Source: Thermogemmata fonticola (GTDB lineage: Bacteria; Planctomycetota; Planctomycetia; Gemmatales; Gemmataceae). From it: a DNA stretch of 64,000 nucleotides. Location: positions 594,842 to 658,841 of the forward strand of contig NZ_JACEFB010000002.1 in NCBI RefSeq assembly GCF_013694095.1. Reading direction: 5' to 3'. The notes under the pieces are model-generated. The model was not told the DNA's origin, searched no databases, and was given only the letters and a program-made list of their open reading frames with translations. Position 1 is the first letter of the stretch. The number at the start of each line of letters is the position of its first letter. Positions 19,220 through 28,929 of this stretch are shown here, in pieces. The position numbers and the translations under genes were made by a program.

Positions 19220-22200
19220 TCACGGGTGGCGAGGCGGGCGGGTGTTCCAGCGCCGGTGGTATTCGCTCTGCTGGGCCGGCGGCGGGAAGCGGAGAGGATC
19301 ATAGGGATAATGGGGCATGGCACGATAGGGAAGCGGTTCGATCTGACCGCCGGTGAGCGTGGTGGGGGCGGTGTCCTTGGAGTAACCCCGAGCACGGAGA
19401 ATGAAGGAACGCTGCCACTGCGGGGGCAAGGGGGGAAGGGAAGCGGCGTCGAAGGCCAGGGTGACAACATCCCCTGGTCCGGCCAAGACGAAGAGGTCAT
19501 CCACGGCTTGCAGCAGCTCGGTGACTTCGCCTGTGCGGGTCAGCCGCCCTTGCCAGCGGGAGATGGGAATGGTTTCCAACTGATCGGGATCGTAGCGTTG
19601 CGGGGAACCATCGCCGGCGCTCCATTCGCGGAAGAAACCGCGATGTTCGAGCACTGCTTTCTGCACGGGCAAGGTGTAAATCCGCGGTATTTTGTCCCTC
19701 TCCGGGGGGTCCATTTCCGGTGCCAAGAGAATATGGTCCCAGGAGATTTGCAGGTTGGTCCGAATGCGGAGGGGACCGGCGGCTGGATCGAACGACGGGG
19801 GGAGAGGCACCGTCATGACGCGTGGCAAACCGGCGGGGATGCCGAGGTTGCAGACGCGCCGCCAGGAGCCGCCAGCCTCGCGCTGTTCCAGCACCGGCCA
19901 GAGGATGGGAACGCCGGCTTGCGTGGCGGCCCAAATGGACTCTGGGTAGGCATAGTCGGTCCAGCCGGCCAGGAGGAGGTGCCAGCGCCGGGATTGGGGG
20001 TGGGGCTGTGGCGGGGCGAAGGTGCAATCGATCCCATGTTCCTCCGCGAATCCCAGCCAAGCCCGGCGGGCGAAGCCGTCCACATACCGGCCATCCCGCT
20101 GTTGGAGCAGGGCGGTGACATCCCGCTGGCGGTGATCGACGGCGCGCTGCACGCTCAGACACTCGGACTGCCGGAAAAAGAGCGGGCGCTGACTGGGAAG
20201 CGGCGGCGCGAGGGCGAAGCGCTCATCAGGATAAACGAGCCAATCCGGCGGATGATCGATCACGACGAGTTGGACCGAGTCCAAGTAAGCGACCTCATCG
20301 AGCGGCTCGGCGATCTGGAGCAGGTAGCGCCCCTGATGGGGGCGGAGCATGGGGGGTTCGAGTTTGAGAGATTCTTCGGGCCGCGGAGGCCGGACTGTGC
20401 CATCGGGATTAAGTTCCGCCAGGGCGCCGGCTCCGAGGATGTCCGTCACGAATTCGAAGCGTTCCCCATTCCAGGCGAACAGGACTGGGCAGGAGGTCGA
20501 TTTGCGATTGATCTCCGTGAGAGTGTGGGCGCCGGCGGCGAGTTGCAATTCCGATTGGGGCACAAAGTCGGGCCAGCGGATTTGCACGGCTTCGGCGGCA
20601 GGGACGGGACCGAGGCCGACGATCAGCGGGCCGTAGGATTGCCCCAAGGCCGCTGCCTGCGGCGTGTGTTCCATCAGGATGCGCCGCCCCCCGGCATAAA
20701 CGCGGAGCCGGGCGCCGATTCCTTGGGCGTTGCTCCGTTGCTTTTTCCCTTTGTCCCATTTGCCGCTGAGAGTCAGGACCAAGGCATGATGGGCGTCCCC
20801 CCGGTGGCGGAAGAGTGTCAGCCCGCTGTCCGGCGACCAGAGCACCAGGTCGGGCCGCTGCCGGTTGTCCACATCCGCGAGGCTCATTGCTTGGGGGCGG
20901 AGCGCCTCTGCCTTGGGGCCGAAGGGAGACAGCAGGCGGGTCCATTTCCCGTTCCCTTCATTGCGGAGCCAGAGAGGGAGGCGCTCCTGGCTCAGGCCGA
21001 CGAGGTCCGGCAGACCGTCGAGGTCCAAATCAACGACCTGAGCTTGCCGCAGCGGCGGGGCATTGAGAGAGTGGGGCTGGAAGCGTCCGAGCAAAGCCCT
21101 GGCCGGCGTGTCGCGCGTGCTCAGCCAAAGGCGAGCCGGCTGGCCATGAGCGAGCAGACAAAAATCGGTTTGCTCATCGTCGTTAGCATCCAGCACGGCG
21201 GCGAGCGAGCCTTTCACTTCGGCGAACGCCTGGGACGTCTGGAAGCGGAGCAAGCGGTCATTGAGCAACACCACGGATTCCTGCTGGTCGCGCCAGACGG
21301 CGATGTCGATGTCCTGATCGCCATCGAGATCAGTGAGCAGCAGTCCGGTGATAGCGCCGCGGACTTGGAGGGGTTCCTGTTCGGCGAGCCGGAAGGCCGG
21401 CGTGAGGGGCGGAAAGGGTTGGCCGCGCTCAGCGGGCCGGGCTTCCCCCACATTCAGGAAGACGGCGAGGCGGCCCGCCTCGGACGAGTCCGTCGGTTGC
21501 CCCTGGAGCTGTTGGAGGGCGGCTGCCGGGGTCGCGGCATACTGGCAGGCCAGCAAATCCAGGTCGCCATCTTGATCGAGGTCCAGCCAGTAAGCCGTCA
21601 GGAAAACACCTGACAGCTTGTCCAGTCCAGCGGCGCGGGTGACATCTTCAAATCCTTTGCCCTCTTGATTGCGGAGCAGCCGAAGGCCTTGAGCGGTAGC
21701 GAGCAGGAGGTCCGGCCAGCCATCATTGTCGAAGTCGGCACAAGCGCCGCCGAGACTGGCGGGTTGGCCTGCCAGGGGTGCTAGGGAGCTGACATCCCGG
21801 AATACGCCGTTGCCTTCGTTGTGCAGAAGCAGATCACCGACGGCGCCGTTCCGCTGCACAGCGGCGAGGAGGAACAGATCGGGGCGGCCATCGCGGTCGT
21901 AGTCGCACCAGATCATGGCGGCGCCGAAGCGCTCACGCAGAGTTTGCAGGAGCGGGTCCAGCATTTCGGCAGCAGCCCAGCGGACGGAGGGGTCGAGCTG
22001 CACCGTAGCGGCTTGCTCCTGGAACACCGGCAAGGCGGGGGGGCGGCGGGGCAGGGGAGGAGGCAGACCGATCGCGGTGGCATACTTCCCCATCTCGGTG
22101 TAAGACACGGCGGCGATGTCCTCAACCTCGGCCTGCCGCAGGGATTCAAACTCGCGGAGCAGCCGTTCCTGAGCGGCCCGGTCCGCGGCGATGCTGGCAT

Positions 22201-22831
22201 GCTGGGTCAGACTATGCCGGGCAGCGTTGAGATACGGGTTGATTTGCAGGGCCTTTTCAAAACACTGGCGGGCCTCGGCAGACTCGAACTCATCGGCGGT
22301 GCACCGTCCGCGGAAATACCAGGCATGGGCATCCTGGGGATCGATCTCCGTAACAGCCCGGAAGTGGGCATAGGCTTGCTCGCGTTCCCCCCGGTCGAAA
22401 TGCCAGATACCCAAGCAGAAGTGAGCGTAAGGATTGGGGGGATCACGCGCCAGGACATCATGGAAAACCTCCGCGGCCCGACGCAGCTTCTCCGCCTTGG
22501 ATTGGGGGTCGGCATCGCGGCTATTGAGCAGGGCGATCCCCAGGTTGATCCGGGCAGCCAGCCAATCGGGCGCCCGCTGGACTGCTTCCTCAAAGGCCTC
22601 GATGGCCTGGTCCGCGGCAGGCCGGCCTTGATACTGCTCGTCGAACCACTCCAAAAGCGCCAGGCCACGAGCATTGGCCTGTGCCGCGGCGAGGAGGTCG
22701 GCCTCCGATGTTACCGGATTCCCTGACCGATAACGCCAGAGCAGATAGCCGCTGGCGGCGAGCACCACCAGCAGGATACCGCCGATCCAAAACCCCGTGG
22801 ACGGTTTGCCGGAGGGAGAGAAAAACTTCAT
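19220..22831 (-). CDS. Membrane-anchored TPR + FG-GAP/VCBS + ASPIC/UnbV (CRTAC1 family) protein
   Basis: This 1203-residue protein has a single membrane helix at about 13-34, so the rest is probably extracytoplasmic. A TPR region spans about 45-240 (for example NPYAHFCLGIWHFDRGEREQAYAHF). FG-GAP/VCBS repeats follow with Ca-binding-like DxDxDGxxD loops (DYDRDGRPD, DFDNDGWPD, DLDQDGDLD, DLDGDQDID). An ASPIC/UnbV domain (GIGARLRVYAGGRRILMEH) comes next, then a long C-terminal region opening CPVLFAWNGERFEFVTDILG. FG-GAP propellers generally bind ligands or partner proteins. It is the last gene of a minus-strand series, 72 bases after a second CRTAC1 gene. ATG 22831 is used because the hydrophobic anchor then starts early. 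Confidence 0.85.
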   Translation of the reverse strand: MKFFSPSGKPSTGFWIGGILLVVLAASGYLLWRYRSGNPVTSEADLLAAAQANARGLALLEWFDEQYQGRPAADQAIEAFEEAVQRAPDWLAARINLGIALLNSRDADPQSKAEKLRRAAEVFHDVLARDPPNPYAHFCLGIWHFDRGEREQAYAHFRAVTEIDPQDAHAWYFRGRCTADEFESAEARQCFEKALQINPYLNAARHSLTQHASIAADRAAQERLLREFESLRQAEVEDIAAVSYTEMGKYATAIGLPPPLPRRPPALPVFQEQAATVQLDPSVRWAAAEMLDPLLQTLRERFGAAMIWCDYDRDGRPDLFLLAAVQRNGAVGDLLLHNEGNGVFRDVSSLAPLAGQPASLGGACADFDNDGWPDLLLATAQGLRLLRNQEGKGFEDVTRAAGLDKLSGVFLTAYWLDLDQDGDLDLLACQYAATPAAALQQLQGQPTDSSEAGRLAVFLNVGEARPAERGQPFPPLTPAFRLAEQEPLQVRGAITGLLLTDLDGDQDIDIAVWRDQQESVVLLNDRLLRFQTSQAFAEVKGSLAAVLDANDDEQTDFCLLAHGQPARLWLSTRDTPARALLGRFQPHSLNAPPLRQAQVVDLDLDGLPDLVGLSQERLPLWLRNEGNGKWTRLLSPFGPKAEALRPQAMSLADVDNRQRPDLVLWSPDSGLTLFRHRGDAHHALVLTLSGKWDKGKKQRSNAQGIGARLRVYAGGRRILMEHTPQAAALGQSYGPLIVGLGPVPAAEAVQIRWPDFVPQSELQLAAGAHTLTEINRKSTSCPVLFAWNGERFEFVTDILGAGALAELNPDGTVRPPRPEESLKLEPPMLRPHQGRYLLQIAEPLDEVAYLDSVQLVVIDHPPDWLVYPDERFALAPPLPSQRPLFFRQSECLSVQRAVDHRQRDVTALLQQRDGRYVDGFARRAWLGFAEEHGIDCTFAPPQPHPQSRRWHLLLAGWTDYAYPESIWAATQAGVPILWPVLEQREAGGSWRRVCNLGIPAGLPRVMTVPLPPSFDPAAGPLRIRTNLQISWDHILLAPEMDPPERDKIPRIYTLPVQKAVLEHRGFFREWSAGDGSPQRYDPDQLETIPISRWQGRLTRTGEVTELLQAVDDLFVLAGPGDVVTLAFDAASLPPLPPQWQRSFILRARGYSKDTAPTTLTGGQIEPLPYRAMPHYPYDPLRFPPPAQQSEYHRRWNTRPPRHP

Positions 22832-22903
22832 AACTTGGCCCTGCCTGGATTGCTGGCGCTGAGGCAACGAAACGGACCTGGAGGAATCAAGCCGCCCGCC
22901 TAG

Positions 22904-24838
22904 TTATGGTAGTCCCAGCTCGCAGAGGATTTCCGCTTGGCTTTGCCCCTGGCGGAGGCGGTAGGCCGTGTTGACTTTCAGGTGCTGCCAGACTTGAGGC
23001 GGCGCACCGGGTGAGGCCGGCCAGCGGACCGTCACTTTTTCGACCTGATCGGCGGCCAACTGGCCCAGGCCGATCGTCACGGGCAGTTCGCACTGGCTGA
23101 GGTAACTCCGGCCTCCCTCTACTTCCCGCTGATACACCTGGCCGCCCGCTTCGACTGTAATGACAGCTCCGATGGCACTGCGGTTGCTCGTGACTCCGTC
23201 CCCTTCGAGGGTCAGGCGGAGCCAGCGGTGCCCCAGTTTCTGTTCATTGCGGAGCAGGCGGACCGGGCCGTTATTGGCGACCAGCAGGACATCGAGATCG
23301 CCATCGCCGTCGTAATCGAGGTAGGCACAGCCGCGGCCTACCAGGGGCTGAAACAGCTCGCTTCCCGCTGCGGCTGCCGTGACCGGTTCCCAAAGGCGTT
23401 GCGAGTCTCCCGTGTTCCAGAAGAGCAGCACCGGCTGAGCGTAGGACTGCTGGGCTTGCACCTTGCTGATTTCCGGTTCCAGATGGCCGTTGCACACGAG
23501 GAGGTCCAAGCGGCCGTCCAGATCGTAATCCCAGAAGAAGATGCCGAATTTGAGCCAAAAGCGGCTGGGACCAGCGAGGCCGACGGCGAGGGCGGAATCG
23601 ATAAAGCGCGGCCGCTGGCGGTCCGCCACGGTGAGGAAGGTGATCGGCTCGTTGGCGAAGTTGGCAATGACTGCGCCGCGGCGTCCGGGAAGGTATTCGC
23701 CCCAGTCGATGCCCATCGCCCCGCGAGCACGGGCTTCGGCGTAGGCGGCGCCGGCCTCTTGTCCCTTTTCCACGTAGCGGCGGCCTCCCTGGCCATCGGC
23801 GACGTTGTGGAAGAAGAAGTTCCGCACGGTGTCGTTGGCCACCAGCAGATCCGGCCAGCCGTCCTCGTCCGGGTCGCACACGACTACGCCCAGGGCCTTG
23901 GCCACCGAACGCCGTCGGGCTGTCGCATCGGTACCCTCGCGCTCGTACACCGTCACACCGGCTGCCTCGCTGACATCTTCAAACCTCTTCCCGCCGTGAT
24001 TGCGGTACAGGGCACACTGGGAACCTTCAAACTGCTGAGGCTGCAAATAGGCGCGTCCGATTCCCGTTAGCGTCGAATCGATGGCCAAATCAATGGCAGG
24101 GGACCAGGTGACATAGCGGCAGAGGAATAGGTCCAGCCAGCCGTCCCGATCGTAATCCACGAAGGTGGCGCTGGTGGCAAACTCGATGGGTTCGGCGTGT
24201 TTGTCAAAGCTGCCCGCCGTGGCGCTCGAAGGCCAACCGCCGGACGGCGGCAGACCCATCCGGGTGGCGACCTCTTCAAAGCGCCGCTGCCCTCCATTTC
24301 CCGCCACATTGTGAAACAGATGACATCCACCGACGCCAGTGACAAACAGATCTATGTAGCCGTCATTGTCAAAGTCACCAGCACAAGCTCCCAGGCCATA
24401 GAATTGAAAGGTCTGCAACCCTGCGGCCTGCGTGACGTCCGTGAACCGGCCATTTCCGGTGTTGCGGTACAGTTTGAGGCAGGGTTGCGGGGAGCCGTTC
24501 GGCCAGTCCTGCCCCGGCCAGGGGCAGCCGTTGATCAGCAAGATATCCTGCCAGCCGTCGTTGTCGTAATCCAGCACGCACACGCCCGGCCCCATTGTTT
24601 CGGGCAAAAGTTTCAAGCCATAGGCGCCATTGAAGTGCTGGAATTGGATGTTGGCTTCCGCGGTGGCATCCCGGAAGGGCACGGCGGGCACGGGAATGGC
24701 CGGCCGCTCCCGCACCGCTTCGATGACGGGGGGAGCCTGGTCGGCACTGCGGCGCGGCCACCAGCGCCAGGCAGCTACTCCTCCTGCTGCCAGCACGATG
24801 ACAGCAATGAACAAGACAATTTTGTGTTGATAAGTCAT
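22904..24838 (-). CDS. Membrane-anchored FG-GAP/ASPIC-UnbV (CRTAC1 family) protein
   Basis: The 644-residue product begins with an uncleaved-looking membrane helix (residues 7-24). It then forms an FG-GAP beta-propeller with repeated acidic loops (DYDNDGWQD, DFDNDGYID, DYDRDGWLD, DPDEDGWPD, DYDLDGRLD, DYDGDGDLD). The domain entry sequence NIQFQHFNGAYGLKLLPETMGPGVCVLDYDNDG is given here only as the start of the fold at about residues 64-96; its key features are the PETMG and DYDNDG turns. An ASPIC/UnbV domain closes the protein (SAIGAVITVEAGGQVYQREV). AAGGAGATAT precedes the ATG. It lies between the multihaem cytochrome gene and the larger CRTAC1 gene, so a partner role in one envelope complex is inferred. 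Confidence 0.88.
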   Translation of the reverse strand: MTYQHKIVLFIAVIVLAAGGVAAWRWWPRRSADQAPPVIEAVRERPAIPVPAVPFRDATAEANIQFQHFNGAYGLKLLPETMGPGVCVLDYDNDGWQDILLINGCPWPGQDWPNGSPQPCLKLYRNTGNGRFTDVTQAAGLQTFQFYGLGACAGDFDNDGYIDLFVTGVGGCHLFHNVAGNGGQRRFEEVATRMGLPPSGGWPSSATAGSFDKHAEPIEFATSATFVDYDRDGWLDLFLCRYVTWSPAIDLAIDSTLTGIGRAYLQPQQFEGSQCALYRNHGGKRFEDVSEAAGVTVYEREGTDATARRRSVAKALGVVVCDPDEDGWPDLLVANDTVRNFFFHNVADGQGGRRYVEKGQEAGAAYAEARARGAMGIDWGEYLPGRRGAVIANFANEPITFLTVADRQRPRFIDSALAVGLAGPSRFWLKFGIFFWDYDLDGRLDLLVCNGHLEPEISKVQAQQSYAQPVLLFWNTGDSQRLWEPVTAAAAGSELFQPLVGRGCAYLDYDGDGDLDVLLVANNGPVRLLRNEQKLGHRWLRLTLEGDGVTSNRSAIGAVITVEAGGQVYQREVEGGRSYLSQCELPVTIGLGQLAADQVEKVTVRWPASPGAPPQVWQHLKVNTAYRLRQGQSQAEILCELGLP

Positions 24839-24931
24839 AGATATCTCCTTGGATCATGCACATTCATTTTCAAGCAAAATTAATCCTCAATATATGCGGG
24901 CAAATCTGCTGCGTTTCAGAGCGCTGCCGGC

Positions 24932-27900
24932 TCAGGGCAATTGATGAGCTGTGGGATAGATGACGATGGCCTCGGCCGCGGCGTTGGCTGCCGGATTCTT
25001 CTCCCGGTACTTCCGCGTGGTAGCGGCACGCGCCAGCTCATCCGGTTTGTACATGCCGTGGGCAATGCGGTGCAGCTCGCTGAGCACTGCCGCCAGGGAG
25101 GTCTGCACGCCTGGGTCTTTTTCTGCATGGTAGGCCGTCCGCAGCCGTTCCAGCGCCAAGCGGAGCGTGGGGAGCCGAGGAGCACGCGGGTCGGGAGGCC
25201 GCTGGCCCCAAGCGATCACGGCTCCCTGAAGCTGGGCCAGCCGTTGGCGACGATCGGAACCATTCGGGCTACCCGACAGAGCCTGGTTCAGCAAAGCCTC
25301 GATGTCTGAAGATTGCGCCTCCGCCACGTGGGCCGGAGAGGGGGCGCCGGCGCCCAAACGATCGTAACACTGATAGAGGCCATAGTGAGCATCGAGGTCT
25401 TCGGAATCGACAACCAGAGCGCGTTCAAAGGCCTGGACGGCTCGCAACAGGTACTGCCGCTCGGCTTCGGACCCCGACGCTTCGAGCGTGCTCCGCTTGA
25501 AGAGCGTTCGCCCCAGTTCATCGAGAACGACGACATCGCGGGTGAAATCGAACTTGATGCGGCCATCCTCGTGTCGCGGCCGATGGGCGGGATCCACGAT
25601 CCGTTCCAACAGTGCCGCCGCGGCGTCGAGGTCCTCCCGGCTGGTCGCTTGTTGCGCGGTGATGACGCCTTGCAGCCAGGCCAGGAGCCACCAGGGCGGC
25701 GGAGGCTGACACTGCCGCGCCGCATTGAGCGACCGCGCCGCTTCCTCCAACCGGCCCTGCTCGATATACACCCGCGCCAGATTGACATACCCGTGCCAGT
25801 GAGCCTCGGCCTGGTCCCATTCGGTCAGCTTCCGGAAGGCTGCTTCTGCCTGGCGGAGGTTCCCCCGTTTGGGATTCAACGGCATCCCTTCCAGCAGGCA
25901 GCCAATGCCGTAGTCGTTCCAGCGCTGCCAGGCCGGCTGAATGGGCGATTCCTGGGCCGGCACTTCCTCCGCCACACCCGCCACAGGAAGCACCACGCGA
26001 TCGGAGCACAGATCGACGATCGGCAGCTTGGGAATAGGCCGGCCCAAGTCCTTGTGGACATACTCCATGTACTTGTAGTCAAATTTGCGGTAGCGCAGCC
26101 TGACGCGCAGCTCCACCGGCGCTGTCACATCCGGCGGCACTTGGAGGCGGTAGTGGACCACTTGGCCGGCGCCGGGCGGAATCTGCTTGTCATAGAGGGG
26201 TGTGAAGATGTCTTGCGGATTGCGCCGGTCGATGCGGTTCCCATGGCGGTCGAGCATGTGCACGTTGCAGTAATGGGCCCACGGGTCCACCTCTCCCCTC
26301 TCATCCGGGCCAGACAAAGCACCATTGCGGCCAATGATTCGACTGCCGCTGCGCGCCTCAAAATCCACCCAGACTTCGTTGGAATCCGCTGTCCCCTGCG
26401 TGAAGGGATGGCCGATATTGAGCGTGCGGATCACCACCTCGACAACGTAGTGCTTACCCGGTTGCAGTTTCGGCAGAGTCGGGCGGATGACTGCTAAGGA
26501 ATCGTCGTCCATTTGACCATTCCCTGTCATGTGCTTGATGCCGAAGATGTCGATACGGAGTTTGTCGTCGCGCAGAAAAGCCGCGTGCTTGTCGATGGCC
26601 TCTTGCCACCGGTCGGAGTAGGGAGCGTAGCGCGGCTCATGCTTGAGCAATTCAAACAGGCCGGTGTTGGCCGCAGGGAAGAAATGGCTGTGCCGCTTGC
26701 GAACGCCGCTGCCGTCGAAATCCTTGGCGGCGAAGTCCGCGCTTGGTTCCAAAGGCATATGGCAGGCGGCGCAGTTCTCCTTGCGGCCGGTGGGGGGGTA
26801 GTAGAAACTGCGCGCTCCGTGGCCAACGCTACTCAATAGAAACGTGTCGTAATGATTCTGCCCACGGAGAAAATCTTTATAGTGGTTCAACTCCACAGGT
26901 AAATGGACTTTGTGACACAAAGAGCAGAACTCGGCTGTCTTATGGAATGGCTTGAGGAATGTCTTTTTATGCAACTCTGGCTTTGCTTTGATTAATTGAT
27001 TGTTGATCCATTGTAGTGCACTATTCTCGCTAAATGCAAACGGATAATGCTTCGCCTCTTCAATGGTATAAGCTGCATTACCAATTGTGGCATTGATATG
27101 TGTGATGGAATGACAGACGACGCATGTAATCCCGGCATGGGCGGTGGGATCGTTGAAGATGTCATAGTTCGGATCGTCGAATTTGCCACTGAAGAATGGC
27201 ACCGGGTCATGACAGCCGGCGCACCAACGCGAGGCATTCATGCGGCCATCCCGCTCCATCGCCACCCGGCGCGTTTCCTGCACGCTGAATAAATATGCCG
27301 GATTGTTGAAAGAGCTGAATTTGTGGGCTGAATGGAAGTGATCATTATACACATCCTGATGGCAGCGTGCACAATATTCGTCCATCATCAAGGCGTGAGC
27401 TGGTATGAAGTTCCCATCCGCTGTCCGTGCCTCTGAGGGGAAGAAGTATTGCATCCCTTCTGCAGGGCCTTCTTTGCCAAATTGTTGAGGATCGACAAAG
27501 TGTGCCGCCGCCATGCCTCCGACAACAACAGCGGTTACACCTCCCCAGTATTTGCCATACTGCCAGCGGATACGGGGGCCGGCCTTACGGTGATACACAT
27601 AAAACAGCACGCAAACCACAGGTACAAGGACATGGAGTAAATAGACAACGGTGCGGCTCCAAGTTCCTGTCGGAAGCTGCGGCAATTGGTCGATCTGGAT
27701 CAGAGCGAATCCCGTTCCCATCACGACGAGACCGCTCCCCAGCAGCACCAATCCCCAGCGAATCGCGGCCCGATTCTCACGCTTCCGGGCTGTCCACCAG
27801 TGCCACACGCCAAAGAGGACGAACGGGATCGTCCCCAGGATGCCGAAACCCACATGGAGAATCAACATCCAGAATGTAAAAGGGTTAGTAAACAAATGTT

Positions 27901-28105
27901 GTGGGAACAGGCGATTCAAAAGGGATATGACCAGCAAGTATATGCCGGTCGCCCCGAGAAGAGCAAAGCCGCCAAAGACGGCGTAAAGCAGCACGCGAAG
28001 TGACGGTCCAATGGCAGGGACATAAGGCTTGGGAACAGCGGGCGTCCGCCGCTGAATTGTTATTCGCATCCCGCCACGGGTTTCGGGTAACGAGGGGTCG
28101 TGCAT
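24932..28105 (-). CDS. Membrane multihaem c-type cytochrome fused to TPR domain
   Basis: This 1057-residue protein starts with about five membrane helices (roughly 36-64, 77-100, 116-140, 152-172, 187-205). Five CxxCH haem-binding sites follow, at about 245 (CARCH), 295 (CAGCH), 328 (CVVCH), 394 (CSLCH) and 445 (CAACH). A beta-rich segment around 545-680 holds NIGHPFTQGTADSNEVW, and the C-terminal third (about 740 onward) is TPR-like. Covalent haem attachment requires the cytochrome part to face the periplasm. The layout suggests electron transfer to or from the membrane; donor and acceptor are unknown. It leads the run with the two CRTAC1 genes, 93 bases before the first. GGAGG precedes the ATG. 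Confidence 0.88.
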   Translation of the reverse strand: MHDPSLPETRGGMRITIQRRTPAVPKPYVPAIGPSLRVLLYAVFGGFALLGATGIYLLVISLLNRLFPQHLFTNPFTFWMLILHVGFGILGTIPFVLFGVWHWWTARKRENRAAIRWGLVLLGSGLVVMGTGFALIQIDQLPQLPTGTWSRTVVYLLHVLVPVVCVLFYVYHRKAGPRIRWQYGKYWGGVTAVVVGGMAAAHFVDPQQFGKEGPAEGMQYFFPSEARTADGNFIPAHALMMDEYCARCHQDVYNDHFHSAHKFSSFNNPAYLFSVQETRRVAMERDGRMNASRWCAGCHDPVPFFSGKFDDPNYDIFNDPTAHAGITCVVCHSITHINATIGNAAYTIEEAKHYPFAFSENSALQWINNQLIKAKPELHKKTFLKPFHKTAEFCSLCHKVHLPVELNHYKDFLRGQNHYDTFLLSSVGHGARSFYYPPTGRKENCAACHMPLEPSADFAAKDFDGSGVRKRHSHFFPAANTGLFELLKHEPRYAPYSDRWQEAIDKHAAFLRDDKLRIDIFGIKHMTGNGQMDDDSLAVIRPTLPKLQPGKHYVVEVVIRTLNIGHPFTQGTADSNEVWVDFEARSGSRIIGRNGALSGPDERGEVDPWAHYCNVHMLDRHGNRIDRRNPQDIFTPLYDKQIPPGAGQVVHYRLQVPPDVTAPVELRVRLRYRKFDYKYMEYVHKDLGRPIPKLPIVDLCSDRVVLPVAGVAEEVPAQESPIQPAWQRWNDYGIGCLLEGMPLNPKRGNLRQAEAAFRKLTEWDQAEAHWHGYVNLARVYIEQGRLEEAARSLNAARQCQPPPPWWLLAWLQGVITAQQATSREDLDAAAALLERIVDPAHRPRHEDGRIKFDFTRDVVVLDELGRTLFKRSTLEASGSEAERQYLLRAVQAFERALVVDSEDLDAHYGLYQCYDRLGAGAPSPAHVAEAQSSDIEALLNQALSGSPNGSDRRQRLAQLQGAVIAWGQRPPDPRAPRLPTLRLALERLRTAYHAEKDPGVQTSLAAVLSELHRIAHGMYKPDELARAATTRKYREKNPAANAAAEAIVIYPTAHQLP

Positions 28106-28364
28106 GGCTAACCTCCGGATAAAAGTATGACCAATGATGTTGAGAATGAAATCAAGCTAAACTTCATGAATACTTCCACTGAATATCAACACAGCTAGCT
28201 TTGGTGTTTTCCGGACGCCACGCTGAGGTCCGTTTCCCCCGATGCAAGGGGCCGGGCGCGCCGGTTATCCTCTGCCGAGAGCCGGACGCGCCGGGGAGGA
28301 AGGCACCCCGCGTGGATGGTTCAGAAAGTGTTGGGTCCTCTGGGAGAAAGCACCCAGCGGCAGA
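28106..28364. other. AT-rich upstream region of the cytochrome locus, with GC-rich repeated palindrome
   Basis: Bases 28106-28210 are clearly more AT-rich than the surroundings and should hold the promoter of the cytochrome series; TTGATA and TTGATT hexamers occur, but none has a well-spaced -10. Farther right a 14-base unit (GCCGGRCGCGCCGG) occurs at 28251-28264 and 28281-28294 with a 30-base period. Each copy is nearly self-complementary and lies just downstream of the neighbouring minus-strand gene. Confidence 0.4.
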
Positions 28365-28853
28365 CTAGTAGCTCCGAGTTTTTGGACGGGGCGGATGAAA
28401 GATGTCGGCCCACGCGCCCTGAAGTAATGCGAGAGAGGGCGGGAATCCGAAGGGGCTTGCGGGATCATCGGCGTACCAGGGGACGGACAAGCCAGCAGTC
28501 ACGGCGGTGGACTTGTCCCTTTCAGCAACGGTAGGAGGGGCAAACGAGAGTGGCGGGAGCGTCGGTTCTGTCGGGGAACACCCTGGCCCTGGACAGGGAG
28601 TGGGAGATTGTGGCTCGCCCGGCAATCCTCCCTCCACCGCCCACGGAATGCTGAAAGGGTGGTCTCCCTCTCGGTGCAAGCTCAGTGGAAAATGGTCTCC
28701 GCATCCCGCCTGAACGGGAGAGGCTCCTCCCCACCCCCACAGGAGCACGCCTGCGATAACCCACAGGGCCTTTCGCCAAACTCGGACACGAGAACCTGGT
28801 CCCTTCGGAATCCGAAGGTCTCCTTGGCTCACTTTGTGGCCCAGCACTGCCAT
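28365..28853 (-). CDS. Secreted small hypothetical protein, Cys/Pro-rich
   Basis: From ATG 28853 the product is 162 residues. A hydrophobic signal-like segment (ALWVIAGVLLWGWGGASPVQA, given here as about residues 28-48) is followed by CGDHF and then a Pro-rich mature part with the compact motif PCPGPGCS. I recall similar CGD...PCxGPxCS wording in unnamed secreted proteins of Gemmataceae, but cannot verify it here. No enzyme motif is visible. The start is uncertain because no close ribosome-binding site is seen; a longer frame reaches 29033. A promoter-like pair with a perfect TTGACA lies upstream. Confidence 0.55.
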   Translation of the reverse strand: MAVLGHKVSQGDLRIPKGPGSRVRVWRKALWVIAGVLLWGWGGASPVQAGCGDHFPLSLHREGDHPFSIPWAVEGGLPGEPQSPTPCPGPGCSPTEPTLPPLSFAPPTVAERDKSTAVTAGLSVPWYADDPASPFGFPPSLALLQGAWADIFHPPRPKTRSY

Positions 28854-28929
28854 GGGAGAGGCCGCCTTCCGCACCCTCGGTTGAATAGGAGGAGGGTTGC
28901 TGCCAGATTCCCGCGAGTCACAACTTAGT

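Noticed and set aside
19196..21613. 805-codon open frame opposite the larger CRTAC1 gene
   Set aside because: It is antisense to repeats with clear FG-GAP loops; long antisense frames are expected in GC-rich DNA.
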